Source: Falsiroseomonas sp050563545
GTDB taxonomy: Bacteria > Pseudomonadota > Alphaproteobacteria > Acetobacterales > Acetobacteraceae
Direction: 5' to 3'
Length of the DNA stretch: 64,000 nt
NCBI RefSeq assembly: GCF_050563545.1
Contig: NZ_JBNXUM010000028.1
Location: 27,272 to 91,271, forward strand
In this document: piece after piece, positions 9,345 through 18,195 of the stretch
Layout: each line of letters begins with the position of its first letter
How positions within the stretch are numbered: position 1 is the stretch's first letter
The notes under the pieces: generated by a model
What the model was told of the DNA's origin: nothing
Databases searched by the model: none
What the model saw: the letters and a program-made list of their open reading frames with translations, nothing else
Made by a program: the position numbers and the translations under genes

Positions 9345-10171
9345 CCCTTGACGGCTCCCTGCGCCATGCCCTGCATCACGCGGCGCTGCGCCAGCAGGAA
9401 GAGGATCGCCGGCGGCAGCGTCGTGATCACCGCCAGCGCCATGATGCCCTGGAAGCTCGCGCCGAGCTCCGTGTTCAGCGAGAGCAACGCGACGGGCAGC
9501 GTGTAGGTCTCCGGCCCGCGCGAGATCACGAGGACCGGGAACCACTGCGCCCAGGTCAGCAGGAAGCCGATCAGCGAGACCGTCGCGGTCACCGGCATCG
9601 CCATGGGCAGCACGATCCGCAGCAGGATCTGCCATTCGCTGGCGCCGTCGATCGTCGCGGCCTCGATCACTTCCTTGGGGATGGCGCGGAAGAACTGCTC
9701 GAAGAGGAAGAACTGGATGGGACCGAGGCAGAGGAACAGCACGATGCCGAGCGGCGATCCCAACAGGCCGATCTTGTGCATCACGATGTACACGGGGATG
9801 ACCAGCAGCATGTAGGGGTACATCACCGTCAGCAGGAATCCCGCGCGCAGCCAGCGGAAGCCCGGCAGATGCGGCTTGCGCACGATCGCATAGGCGCCGA
9901 GTGCGGCCGCCAGCGTACCGATTACCGTGGCCAGCGCGGTGTAGAGCAGCGAGTTCGCGACGAAGCTCCAGAGCGGGACGCCGCCGATCCGGCCGATATC
10001 CTCCAGCACGTCGAGGTTCCACTGCTCCGGCCAGAGCCGCAGCGGGTCGGACAGCACGTCGCGCGTGCGCCGGAACGCGCCGGAGAGCATCCAAGCATAG
10101 GGGAAGAGGAAGGCCGCGGCGACGGGGATGGCGACGGCATAGGCGGCGACGGAGGGCAGCGCGCGCTTCAT
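9341..10171 (-). CDS. Carbohydrate ABC transporter permease (CUT1, MalG type)
   Basis: 276 residues with six predicted membrane helices and the cytoplasmic EAA loop IEAATIDGASEWQILLRIVLP near residue 170, which contacts the ATPase. The short N-terminus followed by an early helix (PYAWMLSGAF) is typical of MalG/UgpE-type subunits. The start ATG at 10171 overlaps the stop of the partner permease (ATGA), and its own stop overlaps the toroid gene, so all are translationally coupled. No ATP-binding subunit is encoded in the operon, so a shared CUT1 ATPase of the MsmK/UgpC kind elsewhere must energise it (inference). Confidence 0.92.
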   Translation of the reverse strand: MKRALPSVAAYAVAIPVAAAFLFPYAWMLSGAFRRTRDVLSDPLRLWPEQWNLDVLEDIGRIGGVPLWSFVANSLLYTALATVIGTLAAALGAYAIVRKPHLPGFRWLRAGFLLTVMYPYMLLVIPVYIVMHKIGLLGSPLGIVLFLCLGPIQFFLFEQFFRAIPKEVIEAATIDGASEWQILLRIVLPMAMPVTATVSLIGFLLTWAQWFPVLVISRGPETYTLPVALLSLNTELGASFQGIMALAVITTLPPAILFLLAQRRVMQGMAQGAVKG

Positions 10172-11109
10172 GTCCGCCCCCTTTCGCCGAGCCCATAGGC
10201 CAGCAGCGACAACGCGATGACGATCGCGAAGAGGATGGTTGCCATGGCCGTCGCCTCTCCGTAGCGGGCCTGGTCGAAGAACTGATAGGCGAGGTAGCTG
10301 ACGAAGGTCGTGCTTTCCGCCGGCCCGCCCTTCGTCATCACCACGACCACGGTGAAGGTCTTGAGGAACTGGATCGTCGCGTAGACCAGGTTGATCACGA
10401 TCGCGGGGCGCAGCTGCGGCAGGATCACGTGCCGGAAGCGCGCCCAGACGCCGGCGCCGTCCACCTTGGCGGCTTCCTCCAGCGCGGGATCGCGGATCGC
10501 GAGGTTGGCGAGGAAGATCAGCATGTAGAAGCCGGCGTGGTGCCAGAGCTCGGCGATCAGGATGGCCGTCGTGGCGGTGCCGACCATGGTCAGCCCGCCA
10601 AAGGGCGGCAGGCCCACCAGGTCCAGCGCCGCGTTCACCGCGCCGAAGCTGCGGTCGAACAGCCAGCGCCAGACGACATAGCCCGCGACATCGGGCGTCA
10701 CGACCGGCAGGAAGAGCACGAGGCGGAACAGCATGTTGCCCCGCGGCAGCAGCTTCGAATCCAGCAGCAGCGCCGCGGCCAGCGCGAAGGCCAGGTTGGC
10801 CACGACCGCCATGACGGTATAGGCCAGCGTGCGCCAGAGGCTGCCCAGGAACTGCTCGTCCGCCAGCACGGTCGCGTAGTTCGCGAAGCCCACCCATTGC
10901 GGGTCGGGCCGCAATGCGGTGGCGGACGCCGTGAACGACACCTGCACCGACAGCAGGATCGGCCACAGCCCGAACAGGATGGTGAGCGCGGCGAAGGGCA
11001 GCACGAGGAGGTAGAACACCCCCTCTCCCCTGGTGCGGGCGATCAGGCCCGCGAGCGGCCGCCTCTCGCCGCCGGGCAGGCGCCCGGCGGCGACGGGCCC
11101 CGCGCTCAT
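10168..11109 (-). CDS. Sugar ABC transporter permease (CUT1, MalF type)
   Basis: 313 residues. A basic N-terminus is followed by a first helix (FYLLVLPFAALTILFGLWP), five further helices, and the EAA loop LEEAAKVDGAGVWARFRHV near residue 215. A YLAYQFFDQARYG segment before the last helix is standard for the family. It lies between the binding-protein gene (overlapping ATGA at 11106-11109) and the MalG-type partner. With these it forms the membrane channel of a sugar importer, probably for an oligosaccharide or glycoside hydrolysed by the GH2 enzyme. Confidence 0.92.
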   Translation of the reverse strand: MSAGPVAAGRLPGGERRPLAGLIARTRGEGVFYLLVLPFAALTILFGLWPILLSVQVSFTASATALRPDPQWVGFANYATVLADEQFLGSLWRTLAYTVMAVVANLAFALAAALLLDSKLLPRGNMLFRLVLFLPVVTPDVAGYVVWRWLFDRSFGAVNAALDLVGLPPFGGLTMVGTATTAILIAELWHHAGFYMLIFLANLAIRDPALEEAAKVDGAGVWARFRHVILPQLRPAIVINLVYATIQFLKTFTVVVVMTKGGPAESTTFVSYLAYQFFDQARYGEATAMATILFAIVIALSLLAYGLGERGRT

Positions 11110-12422
11110 CCGCGCGACAGTCGCTGTGCGGTGTCCCGCATGTCCTTGGCGAGGTCGCGCACGAAGACCTCGTGGTCGCGCGGCGGCGTCGCGATGGCGG
11201 CGAGCAGGCGGCGGTGATACTGCGCCTCGAGCTCGGGGTAGTAGGTGAAGGTCGCCTCGGGGAAGTCGTAGGCGACGAGCTTGTGCTGCGCGCGCGCGAA
11301 CCACTGCTGCTGTGGCGACAGCGCGCCGAGGTCGAGGTCGGTGCGCATGGCCGATCCCATCACCTGCAGGCTGGCCTGCTGCGGCGGCTTCTCCAGCATG
11401 AAGCGGGCGAAGGCGATGGAGAGATCGCGGTTCGGCGCGTTCTCCGGGATGCCGACGCCGCGCATGCCGCCGATCACCACGGCGGGGTCGCGGTCGGGGA
11501 AGAAGCGCGGCCAGGGGTGGGACACGAAGTCGCCGTTCAGGATGTTCGGGCGATCCCAGCGGCCGACGTTCCAGTCGCCCACACGGAACATGCCGGCGCG
11601 CCCGCCCTCGATCACCTGGTACATCTCGGTGAAGGAGTGGTTGATCGTGTCGGGCGCGACGAAGCGGTAGGTCGAGTAGGTCCGCAGGAACTCCGTCAGC
11701 ACCGCGGCGTGCTGTGGCTCGTCGATGACGATGTTGCCCTGCGGGTCGATCAGCGTGTGGTTCAGCCCGGCGCCGAAGGTGAAGAGGTCCAGCATGTGGA
11801 TGAGGTCGCGCGGACGGGCGGCCTGCAGCGCGAAGGGGAAGGTGTCGGCGCGGCCGTTGCCGTCGGGGTCGTTGTCCCTGAACTTCGGCGCGATGCGCTT
11901 CACGTCGTCCCAGGTCACCGGCACCTGCTCGCCGACCTTGTCCAGCCAGGACTTGCGGGTGCCGAGCGCCATCTGCACGCGCTGGACGGGGATGATGATC
12001 ATCTTCCCGCCGAAGGTGGCGACGCGCAGGTCGGCCTCGGTCAGGAAGCCGCGGTCCTGGATGCTGTCCAGCACGGGCTTCATGTCCATGACCTTGGAGG
12101 TCTGGGACTGGATGCGGATGACGCGTTCGTAGTTGTTGAAGATCAGGTCCGGCGCGGAGTTGGTGTTGATCGCGCCGATCACGCGCCCGAACCACTGGTC
12201 GGTCGGGAAGGACTGGCTGCGTATCGTCACGCCCGGCCGCACCTGCGCGAAGGCCTCGCCCACGCGGTTGAACCAGGCGATGCCGTTGTCGCCGAGGTCA
12301 TGCCAGACCGTGAGCGTCGCGGCCTGCGCGCGCGCCACGGCGGGCAAGGCCAGTGCCGCGACGGCCGCGCCGCCGAGTGCGCGCCGGGTGAGCCTGGCCT
12401 GGCCGAGAATGCTGTCGCGCAT
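11106..12422 (-). CDS. Extracellular sugar-binding protein of CUT1 ABC transporter
   Basis: 438 residues. The signal peptide has an RR pair (LTRRALGGAA) and cleaves near ARAQA, about residue 33, so export may be by Tat. The mature protein starts TLTVWHDLGDNG, typical of family 1 binding proteins, and contains EMYQVIEGGRAGMFRVGDW and a C-terminal helical region. GGGAGGA precedes the ATG at 12422. It is the first gene of the operon and faces the LacI-family gene. The 81-base gap between them holds the operator palindrome, so repression by that LacI protein is likely. Confidence 0.92.
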   Translation of the reverse strand: MRDSILGQARLTRRALGGAAVAALALPAVARAQAATLTVWHDLGDNGIAWFNRVGEAFAQVRPGVTIRSQSFPTDQWFGRVIGAINTNSAPDLIFNNYERVIRIQSQTSKVMDMKPVLDSIQDRGFLTEADLRVATFGGKMIIIPVQRVQMALGTRKSWLDKVGEQVPVTWDDVKRIAPKFRDNDPDGNGRADTFPFALQAARPRDLIHMLDLFTFGAGLNHTLIDPQGNIVIDEPQHAAVLTEFLRTYSTYRFVAPDTINHSFTEMYQVIEGGRAGMFRVGDWNVGRWDRPNILNGDFVSHPWPRFFPDRDPAVVIGGMRGVGIPENAPNRDLSIAFARFMLEKPPQQASLQVMGSAMRTDLDLGALSPQQQWFARAQHKLVAYDFPEATFTYYPELEAQYHRRLLAAIATPPRDHEVFVRDLAKDMRDTAQRLSRG

Positions 12423-12460
12423 CGTATCCTCCCTTGTCTCCCCCGCCTTGCCTGCACGAG

Positions 12461-12474
12461 GGTAAACGTTTACC
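12461..12474. promoter_or_regulatory. LacI-family operator palindrome
   Basis: GGTAAACGTTTACC is a perfect 14-base palindrome in the gap between the divergent binding-protein and LacI genes. It has the central CG and the A/T-rich arms typical of LacI/GalR operators. It lies about 40 bases from the binding-protein start and 30 bases from the LacI start, so it could control both promoters. Confidence 0.85.
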
Positions 12475-12503
12475 TTCTGCATGCTACCGCGGGACGGAGC
12501 GCG

Positions 12504-13502
12504 ATGTCCAGAAAGAATGTCACCGGTCTCGGAGCGCCGACGCTCCGCCAGGTCGCGGAGGAAGCGGGCGTGTCCATCGCCACGGCCTCGCGCGTGCTGA
12601 ACGGCGTGCCGGGCAAGGCGAATGCCGAGACGGTGGCACGTGTGCAGGCCGTGGCGAACCGGCTGGCCTACCGCCCGCTTGCCGCGGCGCGCGAGCTGCG
12701 GCGGGGACAGGGCGAACTCGTTGCGCTGCTCGCGCCGAACCTGGCGAACCCGACCATGGCCGCGATCGCATCCTCCATCGAGGCGGCACTGGCTGCCGAC
12801 GGCATCGCCGCGATCATCTCCGACACGCATGACCAGGCCGCGCTGCAGGACCAGGCGCTGGCGGCGATGCGCGCGCTGCGGCCGCGCGCGACGGTGCTGC
12901 TGGGCGCGGTCGAAAGCCCCGGCCTGGCGCAAGCACGCGCGGCGGGGGACCGGCTGCTCTTCGTCGCGCGGCGCTGCCCCGGCGCGCCGGCGCCCTTCGT
13001 CGGCATAGACGACCACGCCGCGGGCGCGGCGGTGGCGCGCGCGCTGATCGCGGGCGGCGCGCGGCGGCTCGGCGCGATCCACGGGCCGCTCTTCTCCTCG
13101 GCCACCGCGGACCGGCTGGCCGGCTTCCGCGAAGCCGCGGGCGCGCGGCTGGCGGCGGGCGACGTGCTGGGCGGGGCGGGCCTCGATCACCTCAGGATCG
13201 GCGCCGAGGCGGCGCGGCGGATGCTCAGGCGCGGGCGGCTGCCGGACGGGCTGCTCTGCACCTCCGACCTCATCGCCTTCGCCGCGCATCGCGTGCTGGC
13301 GGATGCGGGACTGCCAAGGCTCCCGCCGATCTGGGGCTTCGATGGCGGGCCGTTGAACGCCTGGGTGGCGCCGTGGCTGTCCTCGGTCGTGCTGGCCTTT
13401 GCGGATTACGGCGCGGCGGTGCGGGACTGGGTACTGGACGAAAGCGGGACGTCGGCGGGACGCGTGGTGCCGTTCAGCCTGGCGCCTGCTCCGCGACGAT
13501 GA
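12504..13502 (+). CDS. LacI-family transcriptional regulator
   Basis: 332 residues. The N-terminal helix-turn-helix and hinge run from about 13 to 60: TLRQVAEEAGVSIATASRVL, then NRLAYRPLAAA. The remainder is a periplasmic-binding-protein-like ligand domain with the family marks ALLAPNLANP, FVGIDDHAAG and the final WGFDGG. A GGAG lies ahead of the ATG at 12504. It is divergent from the sugar transporter operon and separated from it by the operator palindrome, so it is the local repressor, released by a sugar or sugar acid. Its 3' end overlaps the convergent glyoxalase-like gene by 29 bases. Confidence 0.93.
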   Translation: MSRKNVTGLGAPTLRQVAEEAGVSIATASRVLNGVPGKANAETVARVQAVANRLAYRPLAAARELRRGQGELVALLAPNLANPTMAAIASSIEAALAADGIAAIISDTHDQAALQDQALAAMRALRPRATVLLGAVESPGLAQARAAGDRLLFVARRCPGAPAPFVGIDDHAAGAAVARALIAGGARRLGAIHGPLFSSATADRLAGFREAAGARLAAGDVLGGAGLDHLRIGAEAARRMLRRGRLPDGLLCTSDLIAFAAHRVLADAGLPRLPPIWGFDGGPLNAWVAPWLSSVVLAFADYGAAVRDWVLDESGTSAGRVVPFSLAPAPRR

Positions 13503-14307
13503 CGCAGCCGAGCGCCCGGCGCAGGTCCACCGCAATGGCGCCATCCCAGGGCCGGGCGTCGAAGCCCTCGCGCTGCGCGGCATCGGCGAAGAGGGCTGGG
13601 TCAGCGAAGGCGATGCGCAGCGCGGCGAACCAGGCGTCCGCCGGCCAGTCGCGGTGAAGGCATGACGGCAGCGCGTCTTGCCGGCGGATCTCGACCAGGC
13701 CGTCGCCGAAGCGCACGGCGCCTTCTCCGTTCGCACCGCCGGCCGCAACGTATCGCGCAACCAGCGTTGAAGGATCGCCGGATGTCGCGATGATCACCGA
13801 TCGCAACGCGCGCGCGCCGTTCGCATGGCGCAGGAGCCGCGGGCTACGCAGCGCCTCGGGGGTCAGGTGCTGCACCCAGCAGAGCAGCGCCTCGTCCTTC
13901 GCGTCATAGGCAGCAACGAAGAAGGCGAAGCGCGCCTCGGCCGCGATGTCCGGCTCCTCGACGCGGCGGGCCCAGTGCATGACCGGCGTCACCGACAGCC
14001 CGGACGCGGCCACCGCCTGTCGCGCGGCCTCGGCGTCCTGCACGTCGAAGGCGAGCGTGTGCAGCCCGAAATTGCGCCGCGCGGCGGCGGCCAGCAGATG
14101 CGCGCTGGTGGCGAGCTCCGCGATCTCCTGCACCTCGACATAGCCGGTCTCGAGCATGATGGAGCATTGCGCGCTGCCCGCGCTGGCGCCGTCGGCGGCG
14201 CGATGCTCGGCCCGCGCGGTCAGCGTGAAGCCGAGCCGCGCCAGCAGCGCCGCGGCCTTTTCGAGCCGTGGGACCAGGATGCCGGCGTGGTCGAGCGCGA
14301 TGCTCAA
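13474..14307 (-). CDS. VOC/glyoxalase-like domain protein
   Basis: 277 residues. The first half opens with LDHAGILVPRLEKAAALLARLGF, the usual first beta-alpha unit of the VOC fold, and a second unit follows around 150-277 with weaker similarity (Glyoxalase_3-like arrangement). The start is TTG at 14307, overlapping the stop of the MetQ-like gene as TTGA, which makes it the last gene of the NodB/MetNIQ operon. The function is unknown: VOC proteins include dioxygenases, isomerases and lyases, and a metal triad cannot be assigned with confidence. Its 3' end overlaps the LacI gene on the other strand. Confidence 0.75.
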   Translation of the reverse strand: MSIALDHAGILVPRLEKAAALLARLGFTLTARAEHRAADGASAGSAQCSIMLETGYVEVQEIAELATSAHLLAAAARRNFGLHTLAFDVQDAEAARQAVAASGLSVTPVMHWARRVEEPDIAAEARFAFFVAAYDAKDEALLCWVQHLTPEALRSPRLLRHANGARALRSVIIATSGDPSTLVARYVAAGGANGEGAVRFGDGLVEIRRQDALPSCLHRDWPADAWFAALRIAFADPALFADAAQREGFDARPWDGAIAVDLRRALGCVIVAEQAPG

Positions 14308-15101
14308 CGCCAGTAGTCGGGCGTCGAGAAGCCGCGGCTGCGCGGGTCGTTCGCGATGAACTCCTTGAAGGCCGGCGAGCGATAGGCCGCGAGCAGGTCG
14401 CGCAGCCAGGGCGCGTTCGCGGCGCCCTCTCGCGCGACGATGATGATCTGGTACTCCGGCGCGGGATCCTCCAGCGCGATGGCGCTGGACAGCAGCATCC
14501 CCGCCGCGATGACGTGGTTGCCGAGGATTGCCGCGGCGTCCACGTCGGGCAGCGCGCGCGGCATCTGCGGCGCGTCCAGTGGCACGATCTGCAGGTTGCG
14601 CGGGTTGCCCGTGATGTTGCGCTGGGTCGCGCGCGTCGCTGGCACCGACGGGTCGAGCGTGATCAGGTTGAGGCTTGCCAGGAAGGCCAGCGCGCGGCCC
14701 ATGTTGGCGGGGTCGTTCGGCACCGCGACCCGCATGCCGTTGCGGATCCCGTCCAGCGCAGTGATGTTGCGGCTGTAGAGGCCGAGCGGCGCGGAGGGGA
14801 TGCGCAGCATCTCGCGCAGGTCGCCGCGGTTGCGTTCGTTGAAGGTCTCCATGAAGGCGCGGTTCTGGAAGATGTTGGCGTCGAGCGCGCCGTCCATCAC
14901 CGCGGTGTTGGGCTGGATGGCGTTGGAGAGTTCCGTCACCGTCACGCGGTAGCCCTCGCGTTCCAGCATGGGCTGGATGGCGCGCTTGAACTGGTCGGCA
15001 TAGGGACCGGGGAAGAAGCCGATGCGGATCTGACGGTCCTGTGCCATCGCGGGCATCGCGACCGCCGCGCCCAGGAATCCCAGAAGGTGCCGCCTGTTCA
15101 T
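14304..15101 (-). CDS. MetQ/NlpA-family ABC transporter substrate-binding protein
   Basis: 265 residues. The signal peptide (MNRRHLLGFLGAAVAMPAMA) has no lipobox Cys, unlike the usual lipoprotein MetQ, so the protein should be soluble in the periplasm. Family marks include IRIGFFPGPYADQF, NIFQNRAFMETFN and VAVPNDPANMGRAL. GGGAGAG precedes ATG 15101. It follows the permease by 14 bases. Relatives bind methionine, but the enzymes in this operon (NodB pair, cysteine hydrolase, MmgE/PrpD) suggest another ligand; the weak match to classical MetQ outside these segments agrees. Confidence 0.88.
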   Translation of the reverse strand: MNRRHLLGFLGAAVAMPAMAQDRQIRIGFFPGPYADQFKRAIQPMLEREGYRVTVTELSNAIQPNTAVMDGALDANIFQNRAFMETFNERNRGDLREMLRIPSAPLGLYSRNITALDGIRNGMRVAVPNDPANMGRALAFLASLNLITLDPSVPATRATQRNITGNPRNLQIVPLDAPQMPRALPDVDAAAILGNHVIAAGMLLSSAIALEDPAPEYQIIIVAREGAANAPWLRDLLAAYRSPAFKEFIANDPRSRGFSTPDYWR

Positions 15102-15115
15102 CGCATCTCTCCCCG

Positions 15116-15778
15116 TCAGCGGCGATCCAGGCGCCGCACCAGCCAGTCCCCGATCCATTGCGTGCCCTGCACCAGCACGAACATCACGATCACGCACCAG
15201 ACCATGACATCGGTCTCGAAGCGATAATAGCCGTAGCGGATGGCGAGGTCGCCCAGGCCCCCCGCCCCGATCGCGCCGGCGACGGCGGAATAGGCGATGA
15301 AGCCCGTCGCGGTGATGGTGACGCTGCCGATCAGGCCGGGCCGGGCTTCGGGCAGCAGCACGTAGCGGATGATCTGCCAGCTGGACGCGCCGGAGGCGAT
15401 GGCGGCGTCCACAACGCCGCGCGGCACCTCCCGCAAATTCTGCTCGACCAGGCGGGCGAAGAAGGGGATGGCGGCGACGGAGAGCGCGAGCGCGGCCGCG
15501 CGCGGCCCGATCGAGGTGCCGACGACGATGCGCGCCACGGGGATCAGCAGCACCATCAGGATGATGAAGGGGAAGCTCCGCAGCGCGTTGACTGCCGCGG
15601 CCGTGACCCGGTTGAGCAGCGGCCGCGGCGACAGGCCGCCGTCGCGCGTGAGGAACAGCAGCAGGCCCAGCGGGATGCCGACCAGCACCGCGAAGACCAT
15701 GGTGATGCCGACCATCAGCAGCGTCTCGCCGATCGCCTTCTGCAGGTCGGGCCAGAGCGAGAGGAAGCCGTCCAGCAT
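15116..15778 (-). CDS. MetI-type ABC transporter permease
   Basis: 220 residues, five predicted membrane helices, with the EAA-like loop VVDAAIASGASSWQIIRYVLLPEA near residue 130 and the GAGGLGDLAIRYGYYRF ending typical of MetI. An in-frame GTG lies one codon upstream, but GGAGG is spaced correctly for ATG 15778. It works with the MetN-like ATPase 58 bases upstream and the MetQ-like binding protein 14 bases downstream. Confidence 0.9.
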   Translation of the reverse strand: MLDGFLSLWPDLQKAIGETLLMVGITMVFAVLVGIPLGLLLFLTRDGGLSPRPLLNRVTAAAVNALRSFPFIILMVLLIPVARIVVGTSIGPRAAALALSVAAIPFFARLVEQNLREVPRGVVDAAIASGASSWQIIRYVLLPEARPGLIGSVTITATGFIAYSAVAGAIGAGGLGDLAIRYGYYRFETDVMVWCVIVMFVLVQGTQWIGDWLVRRLDRR

Positions 15779-15836
15779 CACCCGGCCTCCGATCGGCGTA
15801 GCATGCGCAGCGCGTGAAGCCGTGAATAGGCAGCCA

Positions 15837-16619
15837 TCAAGCAGCTTCCTCGCCCGGCACCAGCGTCTCGTCCGTCCAGCCCTTGTGCGTCTCGAGGAAG
15901 AAGCGGCCGAGCGCGCTGGTCGGGCGCGGGTCGCGGAACTCCAGCGTCTCCACGACCGCGCCCTTCTCCATCACCAGCGCGCGGTCGCACATGTACTGCG
16001 CGACGTTGATGTCGTGGGTGACGAGCAGGATGGTCATGCCACGTTCGCGGCAGAGCCGCTTGAGGAAGCGCAGGATGGACAACGACGAATGCGGGTCGAG
16101 CGCGCTGGTGGCCTCGTCCGACAGCAGGACGCGCGGGTTGTTGACCAGCGCGCGCGCGATCGCGACGCGCTGCCGCTGGCCGCCGGAGAGCTGCGCCGGG
16201 TAGGCGCGCGCCTTGTCGGACAGGCCCACCGTCGCCAGCGCTTCCTCTGCGCGTCGCAGGCGTTCCGCGCCGCCCACGCCGGCGATGTCGAGCGCGAGCG
16301 CCACGTTCTCCAGCGCGGTGCGCTGGGCCAGCAGGTTGAACTGCTGGAAGATCATGCCGATGTGGGCGCGCGCCTGGCGCAGCGCGGCGCCCGACAGCGC
16401 GGTGATGTCGGTGCCTTCGACGATGATGCGCCCGCCCGTCGGCTCCTCCAGCCGGTTGATGGTGCGCAGCAGCGTCGACTTGCCGGCGCCGGAGAAGCCG
16501 AGCAGGCCGAGGATCTCGCCCTGCGCGACCGTCAGGCTGGTCGGCCGCAGCGCCTGGACCTCGCCCTGCGCGGTGCGGAAGGTCTTGGAGACCTCCTCGA
16601 GGCGGACTGCCTGCGTCAC
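15837..16619 (-). CDS. MetN-like ABC transporter ATP-binding protein lacking the NIL domain
   Basis: 260 residues with all ATPase motifs: Walker A GFSGAGKST near residue 43, signature LSGGQRQRVAIARAL, Walker B VLLSDEATSALD and the H-loop LLVTHD. Classical MetN is about 340 residues because of a C-terminal NIL regulatory domain; this protein ends about 30 residues after the ATPase core, so methionine feedback through NIL is impossible. It starts at GTG 16619 overlapping the stop of the cysteine hydrolase gene (GTGA). It is the only ATPase for the adjacent MetI/MetQ-like subunits. Confidence 0.9.
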   Translation of the reverse strand: MTQAVRLEEVSKTFRTAQGEVQALRPTSLTVAQGEILGLLGFSGAGKSTLLRTINRLEEPTGGRIIVEGTDITALSGAALRQARAHIGMIFQQFNLLAQRTALENVALALDIAGVGGAERLRRAEEALATVGLSDKARAYPAQLSGGQRQRVAIARALVNNPRVLLSDEATSALDPHSSLSILRFLKRLCRERGMTILLVTHDINVAQYMCDRALVMEKGAVVETLEFRDPRPTSALGRFFLETHKGWTDETLVPGEEAA

Positions 16620-17269
16620 GCGGCCTGCCGGTGCGCGGCGATCGCGGCCAGCGCCTCGTCCAGGGTGACGAGGTCGGCGTATTTCGAGCCCATGTCGAAC
16701 AGCGCGACCTCGTGCAGCAGCGCGGAACGGTCGCTGACGCATTCCTTCACCACGATCATGCGGAAGTCCTGCCCCATGCCCTCGACGACGGAGGCGCGCA
16801 CGCAGCCCGAGGTGGAGGTGCCGCAGACCAGCAGCGTGTCCACGCCTTCGGCCTTCAGCGCCTCCGCCAGGCCGGTGTGCAGGAAGGCCGAGGCCGCCTT
16901 CTTCTCGATCACGCTGTCGCCAGGCTGCGGCGCGATCAGCGGGTCCACCTGCACGGCTTCCGATCCCGTGCGGTTGTCCAGCAGCCCCGGCAGCTTCATC
17001 GTCCAGAGCACGCGCTCCTCGTCGCCCGGCGCATAGGCCACGACTGTGTAGATCGCGCGCATCCCCGCCGCCCGCGCGGCCTTCAGCAGCGTCGCGGTGG
17101 CCTCGACCGCGTCCAGCCCGGTGGAGGCACGGCCGCGGGTGTAGAGATGCTGGAAATCCACGACCAGGACCGCGGCCTTGCGGCCGAAGCCGAGCTGCTT
17201 CGTGCGGATGTGTTGGCTGTCGTAGATCGCGCGGATCGCGGCGAGCGTCGCATCGGTGTCGGTGGTCAT
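16616..17269 (-). CDS. Isochorismatase-family cysteine hydrolase
   Basis: 217 residues with the Asp-Lys-Cys triad of the family: Asp38 in VLVVDFQ, Lys123/124 in IEKKAASAF and Cys156 in GTSTSGCVRAS. This layout is that of N-carbamoylsarcosine amidohydrolase, nicotinamidase and ureidoacrylate hydrolase, which split amide or carbamoyl bonds. It overlaps both neighbours by four bases. Next to two PuuE/NodB-like proteins it suggests breakdown of a ureide or carbamoylated compound (inference). Confidence 0.9.
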   Translation of the reverse strand: MTTDTDATLAAIRAIYDSQHIRTKQLGFGRKAAVLVVDFQHLYTRGRASTGLDAVEATATLLKAARAAGMRAIYTVVAYAPGDEERVLWTMKLPGLLDNRTGSEAVQVDPLIAPQPGDSVIEKKAASAFLHTGLAEALKAEGVDTLLVCGTSTSGCVRASVVEGMGQDFRMIVVKECVSDRSALLHEVALFDMGSKYADLVTLDEALAAIAAHRQAA

Positions 17270-18195
17270 GGGGCCTCCATCAGGCCGGCTTGGTGCAGGA
17301 TCTCGGAAGGCAGCGCGGCCCAGACGCCCGGCGTCGCGCCGATGCGCTTCAGCGCGGCCTCGATCGGGACGATGCGGAAGGGTTGGCCGGACAGGAAGGG
17401 GCGCATCATCCACACCATGCAGCGCGCGGATGACGCACCGTCGCGCGCCAGGCCCTCGGCGGCCATGGCGAGGTTCGCGGCGTAGCTCGCCGGCGTGATG
17501 CCGCGCGGCGAGCAGAGACTGAAGGCGTCGTCGAGATCGGCGAAGGGTGGCAGCGCGGCGATCCGTCCGCGCGGGACGGTCATGGCGTAGGGCTGCTCGT
17601 CGTTGCACCAGTCGAGCGTGAAGGCGTAGCCGGCCTCGGCCAGCAGCGCCGGCGTGCGCTGCGATTCGCCGTATTCCGGGCCCCACCACCCCTTCGCGAC
17701 GATGCCTTGGGCGGCCAGGCGGTGGCGCGTCTCGGCGATGCAGCCGAATTCCTCGGCCTCGTTCATCCCGTCATGCAGCGGGCGGTTGATGCTGATCCCA
17801 TGCGCGACCCATTCGGCGCCACCGGTGGCGACGTCCCGCGCGACCTCGTCGCGGAGCTCGGGCAGTTGCTCCGCCGTCATCGCGTCCATGGCGGCGGCGT
17901 AGCGCAGACCGGCGCCGAGGATCGCGGCGCGCAGCCGCGGCCAGCCCGCGCGCAGCCCGTAGTCGCGCTGGCCGATACGGGCGATGTTGGGATCGGGCCG
18001 CATGCCAACGCCGCCAGAGAGCCAGTTCGGCTGCGGCCAGCCCGCCGGCGGCGCATCCTCATGCGTATCGAAGGCGATCACCGGGCAGGCCGCGACCGCC
18101 GCGCCGTTGGCGAAGCGCAGCGGCGTGCGCGTCGGCAGCGCGGACCAGGCGGAGTGCGGATGATCGGGCTGCCCGCGCTGCAACTGGCCGCTCAT
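17266..18195 (-). CDS. NodB-fold (polysaccharide deacetylase/PuuE-like) protein 2
   Basis: 309 residues, no signal peptide. It belongs to the NodB-like barrel superfamily, with the landmark AHGISINRPL in place of the deacetylase zinc motif HxxxH, then GWWGPEYGESQRTPALL and a LDWCNDEQPYAM segment. Cytoplasmic members such as PuuE hydrolyse allantoin without metal; the missing second His suggests the same here. It follows and overlaps a sister gene, so the two may form a complex or act in sequence. The start ATG 18195 is set by the ATGA overlap. Confidence 0.8.
   Translation of the reverse strand: MSGQLQRGQPDHPHSAWSALPTRTPLRFANGAAVAACPVIAFDTHEDAPPAGWPQPNWLSGGVGMRPDPNIARIGQRDYGLRAGWPRLRAAILGAGLRYAAAMDAMTAEQLPELRDEVARDVATGGAEWVAHGISINRPLHDGMNEAEEFGCIAETRHRLAAQGIVAKGWWGPEYGESQRTPALLAEAGYAFTLDWCNDEQPYAMTVPRGRIAALPPFADLDDAFSLCSPRGITPASYAANLAMAAEGLARDGASSARCMVWMMRPFLSGQPFRIVPIEAALKRIGATPGVWAALPSEILHQAGLMEAP

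Noticed and set aside
14304..16619. Plain methionine importer MetNIQ
   Set aside because: No NIL domain, no lipobox, no methionine-linked genes, and it is overlapped by hydrolase genes.
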